This document shows positions 36,254-45,966 of a stretch of DNA of 64,000 nucleotides, one piece after another. The notes beneath the pieces are model-generated. The model saw only the letters and a program-made list of their open reading frames with translations, did no database searches and was not told where the DNA came from. The first letter of the stretch is position 1. Every line of letters begins with the position of its first letter. The stretch spans positions 124,001-188,000 of the forward strand of contig SAXG01000070.1 of the NCBI GenBank assembly GCA_012932865.1. The letters run 5' to 3'. Origin of the DNA: Amylostereum areolatum. Taxonomy: Eukaryota > Basidiomycota > Agaricomycetes > Russulales > Stereaceae. The translations under genes and the position numbers were made by a program.

Positions 36254-37180
36254 GTTGCAACGCCTTCAACGTCACAATTAAAGCGAATTTCATCCTGCGG
36301 TCTGGGTCCACGCACGGCTACGCGACGTTTCCGCGGGCGAGACGGGAGCATCGAACGGGATGAGCACGCTGGAGGGTATTAGGCGGACTCCGCGGCAAAA
36401 GCTCATTCAACTCTCGAGGAGGACTTCGCCACTGCCGATGGGATAGAGGACGGACGCTGGAAAGACGGGAAAAGACGCCTGCGTGGGTAAGCTCAGTGAT
36501 GATTGGGGCGAGAGGTTCGAGCGACATGGTGGACGGAGTCGGAAGAGACCAGGTGTGTGGGGAGGACTTGGTCGTTGATAAAATCGAAACTTAAGACTCC
36601 AGATTGCCACGTGCGCGCCTGTCGAGATCCGACAGGCGCTCGTGAACTTGTCCGCTCCATCCATGATCGGAGTACTGGCTGTACTCAACTCCTCCTGATT
36701 CCACCTCGTGAACAACTCGACGTCTTGGTGGCCATACTGGGTGCCTCCAAGTCGTCCTTGTCCTGCGAATCACCGAAATTCTTCGCATGGGACCGGACGC
36801 CATGCGTGCTTGTACGCCTGGTTTTCTGATGTTGCTGAAACACCCAGTCGTTGCACCAGAGGCGATTTGTTCGCACGCAATGCCGGTTCGCGATCACCGC
36901 TCAAGGCGCGTTATAGCACTTTCAACTGCCAAAATTCCCTTAACATTCCCAAAGGCTGTTACCAATGGCCCAATACCAGTAAGTCAACTACTCTAAGAAA
37001 CTTCATAACCCGGTGGCAGAACACGTCGCACGCGGGTGTGGAACTCATGGCTTATTGTCAGCTCTTCTCTTTCCTAAGTCACTAACGAGGAGCCCTTTCC
37101 ATCATTGGATGCCATGGCCGAACGGAGAGAGGGACATATAAGAGACATACTTCTCGTTGGTTCTCTAGCATCTGCGAGTC
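36254..37180. other. 0.9-kb spacer before receptor 3
   Basis: Short open frames on both strands without recognisable domains. ACATATAAG at 37134-37142, about 40 bp before the receptor ATG, is the probable TATA element. No CaaX-ending small frame was found. Confidence 0.45.
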
Positions 37181-38584
37181 ATGGACCCCACCTATCCCGC
37201 CGTTCCCGTCGTCAATCTGCTCGCGGCATTCTTTGCTTTTTTGGCCCTCCTCACGAGCGTGCGCCAGTCGTGGAATGTCGGGCTACTCATGCTTTGTCTA
37301 TGGCTTCTTTCCGTCACCCTCATCGATGGAGTCGAGGGTCTTGTTTGGTCCAGCGACAGCGACAACAAAGCCCCCGTTTGGTGCGATATCTGTGCGTCTC
37401 TCCTATATTCTTCCAGGCCTATCCTTAAGTGAAGTATTGTTTGCGTCTGCAGCCAGTCATTTCGACGTAGGCGTCTCGGTCGGAGTTCCTGCTTGCTCGT
37501 TGGCCATCAGCCGTCGTCTTTACAACATAGTCTGCTTGCGAACAATGGGCGCACAGAGCGACCGTGAAGTTAGCCGCGATTTTTACTTTCTACTATGCTA
37601 CGTCGCTTACAATTACTGCTTAGAAACGGAACCAGCTCCTGCTCGATCTATTCATCGGACTCGGGTTCCCAGTCCTCGTCATGGGCCCATTCTGTATGGC
37701 TGCCTTCACTGTCTTCTAAAGGCCTTACACCGTTGACCATCGCTCTCAAAGATTACATCGTCCAATCCTACCGGTTCGAAATCATTGAGGAGGTCGGCTG
37801 CGGATCAACCTTGATTGCATCCGGTTTGACCGTTGTACTCGTGAATAGCTGGCCGATTGTCTTTCCACTGATATCCGTTGTTTTTTACTGCCGTACGTAT
37901 ACTGCACCTGATAGAGGGTCCCCCGAGCTGACCGCACCGTTCAGCCCGGATACTGTGGGTCTTCTACCGCCACCATAAGGATGTCAACGACTTCCTTAGT
38001 AGCAACGCCTCCGACGTCGACCGCACCAAGTATTTCCGCATCCTCGCCGTCAGCTGCTTCGACATCTTCTTCACACTCCCCACCGGCGCGGTGGTGCTCC
38101 TCCAGAGTCTTCTGAGCCAGAAGATCCCGTTCTATCCGGGATGGAACGTCGTCCACCACCCATGGGGTCCCGTTTCTATCTCCGCGGACGAGTGGCGGTC
38201 GCAGTTTTGGTTTCGCTTCGCTATCATATACAACCAGTGGCAGTATCCGGTCCTTGCGATCGTCGTGTTTGCGTTGTTCGGTCTCACGGGCGAAGCGCGG
38301 GCTGCGTATCGCTGCTGGTTCTGGACGTGGGCCGGCTTTTTCGGTGTGCGGCCTGCTGTTGGGGAGGACGTTCCCTCCATGGAATTTGGCACAGTTGACC
38401 TGCGGTGCGTCTCGTCTGGCGATCATCGTACCGCAATTCTCTCGCCTGTTGTGCATGCTCACACCTCAGGGATAGCATGTCATTGTCTATACCGGCGCCA
38501 AGCACAGACGACGATCTGGCCATGATGCACTCGAAGCAAGAGAATAAGGAGCACAGGCGAGTTGATGTCCGCGAGCTAGCGTGA
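37181..38584 (+). CDS. STE3: STE3-like pheromone receptor 3 (fungal class D GPCR)
   Basis: Exons 37181-37391, 37453-37568, 37624-37693, 37752-37892, 37945-38404 and 38470-38584 (370 residues). The start is MDPTYPAVPVVNLLAAF. It contains RQSWNVGLLMLCLWLL, APVWCDI, PACSLAISRRLYN, PVLVMGPF, RILWVFYRHHKDVNDFL and LAVSCFDIFFTLPTG. The exon pattern is that of receptors 1 and 2, but the cytosolic tail is some 50 residues shorter (it ends RRVDVRELA). It is the most diverged of the three. Acceptor AAG is used before exon 4 (CTCAAAG|ATTAC). It probably signals through the same G-protein pathway; the ligand is unknown. Confidence 0.9.
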
Positions 38585-38749
38585 CAGAGCAGGTTGAAGG
38601 AGCACGGGGCCGGTGAGGGAAACTGGCCGGTATGAGATCGCCCTTACAGTGTCCTTGTCAGCTTCCACTCTGTGGCACGTCACCCAAATGATAATTCGGT
38701 GCATTATCAGAACAAGTGCATAGTTAACAGCGACAGGGTACGGCTACAT

Positions 38750-38772
38750 TCTCAAAAGATTCTCAAAAGATA
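38750..38772. repeat. 11-bp direct repeat
   Basis: Two copies of TCTCAAAAGAT in the short gap between receptor 3 and the convergent NADAR gene. Confidence 0.6.
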
Positions 38773-38791
38773 CAGCATATATGATACGGAT

Positions 38792-39641
38792 CTACTTGTC
38801 CACGACCAGCTTGTCCCTCACTCGCATCAAAGCCTTTCCAAGCTCATTTCTCCCCGATCCATCCTTGCCGATGCCCCAAAACACGTCGTCCTGCCAACGT
38901 CCCAGTCAATTCCCTTATTCGTCCTCTTCAGAAAAGATACTCACCGGACTGTCCTCGATCAACTCCCTGCCCGCTGTGTCCACCAGCGAAGCCCTCAAAT
39001 CCGGGTGCTGCTCGAACTTGAGCGTGAGGACGAAGTCCATTATGGAGATGTTGATGTCGAACCAGTCGGAGCGCTGAAGACGGCGGAGACGGTTTGCTTC
39101 TTGCCGCGCGAGGCTTGCGGAGGATTGGTTGCGGATCGTCGAAGCGAGCTCGGGGTGGTGTGGGAGGAATTTATGGGTTTGAAAGACTACATTTTGTCAA
39201 GCGGGTGAGGAAGGAGACTTATACTAACAGAATAATCGACGTACGGTGCTCCGCGGTGGGGTATTTCTGGCCGTGATACTCGATGGCGTGGTGGGAGAAG
39301 TTGGTGAATCTGTGATGGCGGGGCGGGGCAGGTAACTGGGTATTTAGCGCTGGCCTTCAGCGGTTTATGAGGGTGTACGTACTCGTAGTATGGCTTGTCA
39401 CGATCATAGAAGTAGATCGGGCTATTCTCTGGAGAAACCGAGGAAGACCCCAGTCAGCATGCATAGGACTGTCGAGAAGCAACATAAGTTACTGGCCTGT
39501 TACGGGCGGTGCCTCCTCCTCGTCGACGTCCATAGGAACATGTCGACCGCTAGTCTTGTCAGCACGCTGTCGGCGTTTGGATGAGCGGGATTGCTCCCCA
39601 AACCCAACCCAGGTGAATATGGACAACATGAAGGAAGGCAT
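38792..39641 (-). CDS. NADAR-domain (YbiA-like) protein A
   Basis: Exons 39641-39504, 39426-39383, 39309-39245, 39186-38945 and 38890-38792 (195 residues). After a basic N-terminus (RSSKRRQRADK) the whole protein is one NADAR domain. It begins SPIYFYDRDKPYYEFTNFSHH, then YPTAEHLFQTHKF, RSDWFDINISIMDFVLTLKF and AGRELIEDSP, and ends DDVFWGIGKDGSG with LGKALM. NADAR proteins cleave N-glycosidic bonds of ribosylated compounds; bacterial members act in riboflavin-intermediate damage control, and some remove ADP-ribose from guanine. Of the three NADAR genes here this one best keeps all the family marks. It is divergent from the PARP-like gene, sharing a 295-bp promoter region. Confidence 0.88.
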
Positions 39642-39936
39642 GGTGGTGGTCGTTGTCTAACGTCCGTCCTTCGCTGGCAGTCGAGCGGAGGAAGCGTGGG
39701 GGGAGGACGGCCAGCGCGTGTGCGTAGACAGCCTGACAGGCGGGCGTCCTCGGTGCGAATCTCGAAAAGAATGCTAGAACCGTCGCCGCCTCGTGTCCCG
39801 AGGCATCCGAGCTCAAGCTCAAGACAGAGCAGGACAGTATATAAGTAGAAACGCCGGCGGTGCTTCTTTCCGTTCCCAGCGCCCTCTCCCCACGAGCCCA
39901 TCGATCCAACGCGCACTCACCTCGTCGAGCATCGGG
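39642..39936. promoter_or_regulatory. Shared promoter of NADAR A (-) and PARP-like gene (+)
   Basis: 295 bp separate the two start codons. TATATAAG at 39837-39844 is about 95 bp before the PARP-like ATG. A head-to-head pair with so short a gap is likely to be co-expressed; this is inference. Confidence 0.5.
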
Positions 39937-41907
39937 ATGTGTTCAGACACTTCGCGGAATGCTAGCACCCTCTGCGCCTACAAAGACTGCAAGAACACCG
40001 TCTGGCAGGACCCCGATGGGTCCTTCTCCTCGTATTGTGGGAATTCCCACAGGATGGCGATGGCGGAATTGAAGAACGTCGATGTTGGAGGTAATGCTGG
40101 AAATGGCCGCCGCGGACCTGCTCAAGCTCAGCAGCAGCTTTGCAAGGTCTGTTCCTGACCACGATCATCTCTCTTCACTCTCTCATCGCGTTCGCACCTA
40201 GCACTGCAAAACACGTCCAGTTTACCTCGAGAACGGAAAACGTGAGCCGTTCCCGAGTCCGAGTAGTTCACCATGGCTGACGAACGTAAGTAGCGCACCC
40301 ATTTTGCGGTCGGCGATGCGCACAGGAATTCGCTACCGGAGGGACCGAACGGGCATCTCGAGCTACCACACCCCCGCCACAGTACTCAAACCCAAGCCCT
40401 ACGAGCTCCCCTGGGGCACCAACTCCCAAGTGCATCCTCGAGGGGTGTAACCGCAACGTCCACGTTGACCAAGGGGTCCCCACTCGGTTCTGTTCCCTTC
40501 GACATCGTAGGTGGGTTGTGGCGTTTCACTGTTTCCAGACCACCTGTCTGATCCCATATCTGCTTGAAGGGCCGTGGTTCAAAATGGACAAATCGAGGGC
40601 TGTCTGCTGTAAGCACCGCTTTCACACACACACATCCCTCATTGTCATGACTGGGCTTTTAGGTGTACCGAGCAACCCAAAGCTATCGTGAACGGAAAGC
40701 AATCTGATTTCTGCTCGAAAAAGTGCAGTAACGATGCCATCGGCAATGGTAAGTACGTTCCTACGTACCTGCGATATACTCCCTGCGAACCCACCTCCGC
40801 TATTCAGCTCCGGTTATCTTACAGCTAGACTCGAACAGTGAACAATACAAAGATGGTGCGAGTGCTTCCTTTCGTATCACCCCGCGGCCTTACTTACTTT
40901 TGGGTGGTACTTAGTTATGGGACAATTCGAAAGCCAATGGAAACACCCTACGCCTATCGGAGGTCGTCACGCGTCAGTAGTCAAGGTAGACATATCTTCC
41001 CCACCTCTTCCTTTAACTACACTTCTTGACCTGAACTTCCGGAACAGATATGGAAGATCGTAAGCACGAGGGATGCTCATGGAAGGTTCTCGCGATACCA
41101 GTGAGATCCGAGTTTCCGTTGTACCAATAGCGTCGCTGACCTTGGGTCAGGCTTTCTGTCGAACGTAAGCGCAATTTACCGGGCGCAAACACGAAGCGTC
41201 GATGGCACGGTACCATCCGTAGCTGTCGACTTGGGGACGCCGATAACGAGAATACGCTCTGCAACACTTTTCAGTGCTCGTTGTGTAGCATTATCCGCGT
41301 ATGCTGATCTCCTAAGCCGGTTTCCTGGCTCATGCTGACCCCGATATTTTCCCAGACCTCATTCCAACTCGCCCATGTAGGGCAGCGTACCAATTTCGGA
41401 AGGTTTGGTGCAGGAATCTATACTTCGGCAACTTCTTCCAAGGTCCGCGTTTTTATTTTATCATTGTCATGCGCATTGTATCACTGACAAGGCTGGCAAA
41501 CAATGCAGGCAAACGATTACGTGGCAGAACGGGGTACCTCCTCGTACCGAGCATTGCTCTTGAACGACGTCGTGCTAGGAAAGACCGTCAAACTCACAAC
41601 GGGGAATCCAACGCTGACTGAGGTAGCGTCGTCTTGTATACTCCGTGGACTTGTTAGACTGAAGGTTGCGGTTCAGCCCCCTCAAGATTGTGATTCCGTC
41701 ATCGGGGAGCCAGGTGGCGATTTGAACTACGACGAAAGCATTGGTTGGTGTCGTGCAGCCTGTGAAATTGTCTCATACTCATCAATATTATTGCAGTCTA
41801 CAAGGTAGGACATCCAACGCTGTACGCCACTCGAATGGTTCCTTACCCTCTTCCAGAACGAGGCTATACGTCCGGCGTTCCTTGTCATCTTCGACGCAGG
41901 TGTTTGA
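39937..41907 (+). CDS. PARP-like ADP-ribosyltransferase with N-terminal Cys-rich repeats
   Basis: Fourteen exons give 417 codons with stop: 39937-40146, 40202-40285, 40326-40510, 40570-40608, 40663-40748, 40808-40855, 40915-40985, 41048-41100, 41151-41298, 41356-41442, 41509-41622, 41677-41743, 41797-41804, 41857-41907. Residues 1-200 hold three spaced copies of a C-x(2-4)-C ... [YF]-C-x3-[HC] module (LCAYKDC/SYCGNSH; KCILEGC/RFCSLRH; GCLLC/DFCSKKC), probably zinc-binding. The catalytic domain has the H-Y-E triad: RRWHGT (His278), GAGIYTSATSSK (Tyr330) and NYDESIVY (Glu395). That predicts transfer of ADP-ribose from NAD+, possibly poly-ADP-ribosylation. Targets are unknown. The 8-nt exon 13 encodes the Y-K after the catalytic Glu. 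Three NADAR genes flank it. Confidence 0.85.
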
Positions 41908-42411
41908 ATCATGTCAAGAGTCAGAAAGACACGAGGCCGCCAGTGCGGCTTCGCGTTTCTTGTTTGCTGTGCTCCGACCGAGTACGTATGTGTGCAGGTC
42001 TCGAGATGTACGATAACATGAAGTTGGGATTCAATCGAGGAATTTTTCGTATCACAGTCACTACAGCTGTAGTCAGCTGTAGAACTACAGAAGCTCATCG
42101 CAACAGCGCACAAGACGAAAACTATTAAGCGAGCGCTTTTGCGGCTCGTCGACTGCACAGGCACGGTACGTGCTTCGTTAGAGTCCCTGGCCTCATCAGC
42201 TCACGCGCATACAGCTTCTTTCTCAATCGGTATAACAGGGACGTCCATCCGCACTAACTCGACGGACCCGATAAGCGTGAAGTGGGTCCCAGTGGTCGTC
42301 ATAGCTTTTTGGCCCTCCGACAGAGTCGTCATTGGCCTATAAAACGTCTAGGGTTACCCCCTGCTAGCCGATCCATACTTCGCCGCCCCTTCTCCAGATC
42401 ATCTCGTCAAC
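41908..42411. promoter_or_regulatory. Spacer with TATA box of NADAR B
   Basis: 500 bp without a gene. TATAAAA at 42338-42344 lies about 70 bp before the ATG at 42412. Confidence 0.45.
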
Positions 42412-43302
42412 ATGTTCGGTTACCCATCGCAAACGGTCTGGGCTAACCGTCCTCTCCCGCCGGGATTCCCTCAAGCTGGCTATTTCCAACCCCAATATGC
42501 GCCCCCTGGGCCGGGATTCCCTCAGCAGGCGTACTACATGGCCCCGGCGCCAGGACCACCCCTACAAGCGCATATGCCTCCTCCTAGATTTATATACCAA
42601 CCTCAACCCGCGTCCCGGCCTCCACCTCCAGCACCGGCACCTTCTTCGCGTCCTGCCACAATTCCTCATCCACACGCGCGTCCGCCATCACCGGTATATT
42701 TTTATCGTCCCCATCAACCCTACTTTGAGTTGGTCGTTTCCTTGTTGCTTCAACTACTCTGAGTGATTGAACTTGCGCAGGTTCACAAACTTTTCACCTC
42801 ACTCCGTCGTGCACCGGAACAAACGGTACAGGACGGCCGAACATTGTAGGTTCTCTTTTCGCGTTGTACATTTGGCGTAGTGATGTACAAGTGCACTTTG
42901 CTAGTGTTTCAAGCGTTCAAGTATCTAGGTGTCCGACCCGACATTGCAGAATATATACGCTCACTCCGCACCCCCGAGGATGCCCTCGCCGAAGGAAGAC
43001 GTTACCATGATGCCCAGAGAGGGGACTGGAAGGATGTACGAGAATCAGTCATGGACAACGTGCTATACCTCAAGTTCACCCAACATCTGCACCTTGCGGA
43101 TATACTCAAGTCGACGGACGGACGAGAGTTGATCGAAGACAGCAGAGTAATGATTCCTTTTTGCTTTCCAGTAAGGATGGCTATGCTGACGATTGGGCGA
43201 TCGTAGACGAACTCGTTCTGGGGATGTGGGGCAAACGGAAAAGGGCAGAATAAGCTGGGGAAGGCTCTGATGCGACTTCGCGGGACGTTGCTGGAGAGGT
43301 AG
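42412..43302 (+). CDS. NADAR-domain protein B with Pro-rich N-terminus
   Basis: Exons 42412-42728, 42781-42845, 42905-43146 and 43207-43302 (239 residues). The first 100 residues are Pro/Gly/Tyr-rich (PPGFPQAGYFQPQYAPPGPG) and look disordered. The NADAR domain follows: YFYRPHQPYFEFTNFSPHSV, YRTAEHLFQAFKYLG, RGDWKDVRESVMDNVLYLKF, DGRELIEDS and FWGCGANGKGQNKLGKALM. The two middle exons are 65 and 242 nt, identical in length to those of protein A, so the genes are duplicates. The acidic residue usual before the last W-G (DDVFW in A) is missing here (TNSFWG). This may affect catalysis. Likely activity: N-glycosidase on an ADP-ribose-like substrate, by family only. Confidence 0.85.
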
Positions 43303-44208
43303 CATGTTCTGAGGCATATAGTCATGATGTAAGTTAGTAGGGGCTCATCGCAGTTTCTATGAACCTCGCCTCGCCTCGTCTTGATTTTCTGCCACAGTAC
43401 TCCCAGTGAAGAAGTGCGAATGCGATCAAAGATTAATCCACCTTTGTCCTCTAAGTATCAGCAGCATTCAGGGTTCCTCGTGTTCCGGTATGCTATCGAT
43501 GTCTCGCCCCCCAATACTAGCTTCAAGCGGAGTCAAAAAGAAAAGCACACACACTTCCAGATTTTCACTGCATCCCACGACATGTACACGCGTTTGATTA
43601 TCGATATCCTCAGACAAAGCATTGGCATGTATCGAGCCGACAACGCAAGGCGACTCCATGCGAATACTGAGAGACAAACACAAGGGCCCCCAAGGGGTAT
43701 CTGTCCGCCGTGACCGGGAGCCCACCACCCGTTTTCACAGCACCAACAGTCCCCGGCTGTACAATACAGTTGCGGGACAATGGTACCTTCCCATACCTTC
43801 CTCGTGTCGCGTGGCTTATCCGGCATGATGCATCACGCCTTGCGCCCGGTTTCTGAAGCACGAAGACTCCGGCCCTGCGGACTTCTGGGCGCGCGGTACG
43901 TACCAATCTCAAGCTCCGTGGTCCGCCTTCTCTCGAGTCATGAAGGTTGAACCTTCAAAAAACAGGCGCCCTCTGAACACGATAGGCTGGACCGGGGACC
44001 GGCAGTGGACCCTTGTTGCAATTTTGTATCTTCCGTCACAAAGCAAGCCCACGAGGTCGGCCATTTCCTGGTCTCTCAGCTCGTTCTCCTAGATCCTCGA
44101 ATCCATTATCCAGTGCTTTCCCCACTATATAGCTTTGCGCCAAACGGCGTAGAACAAACCCCCCCTTCTCCCCCCTTCTCATACTGTTAAATAATCCCAG
44201 CTTTACCA
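43303..44208. other. 0.9-kb spacer without a recognised gene
   Basis: Several overlapping open frames on both strands, none with known features or consistent splicing. Confidence 0.45.
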
Positions 44209-45715
44209 ATGCATGCCAAAACGCTCTGCCAACTTGCCGGCTGGATCCCGCGGCGGAATGCGGCAGGGGTGCGTTCCCATTCCTATGTTCTCGCCCTGTC
44301 ATGGGATCCCTTTCAATTATAATGAAGTAGACTCATCTTCTGACTAGGTCATCGAGGGATATGCGGCTCCCCCGGAGCACAATGGACGTTATCCAAGGAC
44401 CGTTCCTATATTCGACCGCGGAGCCCAGATCCCCGCGATAGTACCCTCCCTTCCCGGTCAGGCCTTTGTTCATGCTCCAGATCGAGGACACCGCTCCCAT
44501 GCGAAGCCAGATATACAAGATGAAATGAGGACGCAGCACTCTACAAGGCGCGAACATGGGACACGGAGAACTGCCTCCAGATCCAGGGAGGACGTAACCT
44601 TTGCTCAGCACCCACGAGCGCAAGGTCAAGACTTTCATCGCAATTCCGAACAGCTACGACACCAATCTTCGATGCCGCTCGCTCATGCAGTCGCCCTTCC
44701 TTCCGAATGGTCCGCTTCTCAGATCGCGCAAGGACGCTCCCCGCTCGACAACCCGCCCTCTCGTGGCCGTGCGCGTACTACGCAGCACAGACCGTCTCCT
44801 TTGGTCCTCCCCACCAGTCAGGAACGCTCCCAACCACGGTCCAGTATGCGCAAAGTCTTCGGAAGATCGCAGTCGCGACCGCAGCGAGAGGTCCACTTTG
44901 GCGAAGACGACGTGCGGCTCATCACCCCTCGCCCAGGGGCGATATTCAACGTCCCGCCACCCCCCAAGGCGGTCCATCGTCCGCCGACGCCTGGTGTTGC
45001 ATTGCGAGAGCTTCCGTCCGTCCAAGGTCACGCTCCAGCACAAGAGCCCATCCATTTCTCAAACGCCCCATGGGATCCTGTCTTTCCGTGAGTGGCTCAA
45101 CTTCGTTTGAGACGAACCTCGAAGACTAAACGTATTTAGCTTTTCAAACTGCTCAAACTTCCCCGTCACCCACGAAGGCGTGGTATACCCCACTGCTGAA
45201 CATCGTACGTCCTCTCGCACCTCCGCAGCGTCCTCGCGTGTTTATCAGGCTTACGTCGCCTCTGTACCAGTCTACCACGCTCTGAAATACCTACATTACG
45301 ACGCAGACCGCGCCGAGCTCATGCGCAAGTGTCCCAACGTCAACGTCCTCCGTGAGCAGGCCCAGACCGCGCGCAACCTTCGTCGCGTCCGTCGCGACTG
45401 GCTCGAAGTCAACACCGGGCTTATGGACATGATCATCCGGGAGCGGTTCTCCCAGAACGAGGTTCTGCGGCGCATGCTGCTTGAAACGGCAGGTCGAGAG
45501 CTAATCTTCGAAGACCAGGTGCGTCGGGCTGCAGGCTGGGGACGATCTGAAACGACTTTATGCTGACATCGCAATCTTAGGACGACCAGTACTGGGCTGC
45601 CGGTGGCGACGGGCGTGGGGCAAACATGCTTGGACGTGCGCTCATGCGTTACAGGGATTGGGCGATGAGCACGAGTACCTCCTCCCGTCGACGGCGACGC
45701 GACCACAGTGCATGA
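44209..45715 (+). CDS. NADAR-domain protein C, diverged, with long basic N-terminus
   Basis: Exons 44209-44268, 44348-45087, 45140-45204, 45271-45518 and 45581-45715 (415 residues). The first two exons join in phase and encode about 265 disordered residues rich in Arg, Ser, Pro and Gln (RREHGTRRTASRSRED, GRSQSRPQREVHFGEDDVR). The NADAR domain then reads FSNCSNFPVTHEG, YPTAEHLYHALKYLH, RRDWLEVNTGLMDMIIRERF, AGRELIFED and DDQYWAAGGDGRGANMLGRALM. The 65-nt exon is shared with A and B. The F-T-N-F-S-P-H segment is altered to FSNCSNF and W-G to W-A, so its activity may differ or be lost. The first exon is less certain; an ATG at 44525 is the fallback start. Confidence 0.75.
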
Positions 45716-45966
45716 AGACGAGGTGAAGACAGACCGACGCAGCTTTCCAATCAAATTAATCAACCGCCGAGTGACCCTGGCCGGTCACGAGAGCACATGC
45801 AAACAACATTTCCTCCCGCAAATTCTAGTCAAAGCAAATATGTATAATCCGCATTAATAACGGTACAAGTACAGTAATCCGTAGTTACATAGTATGAGCA
45901 GCCTACTACAATTGAACAAAATGAGAAAGATAGAACCTGATGTATAACTGTGCGGCCATGGTGCAT

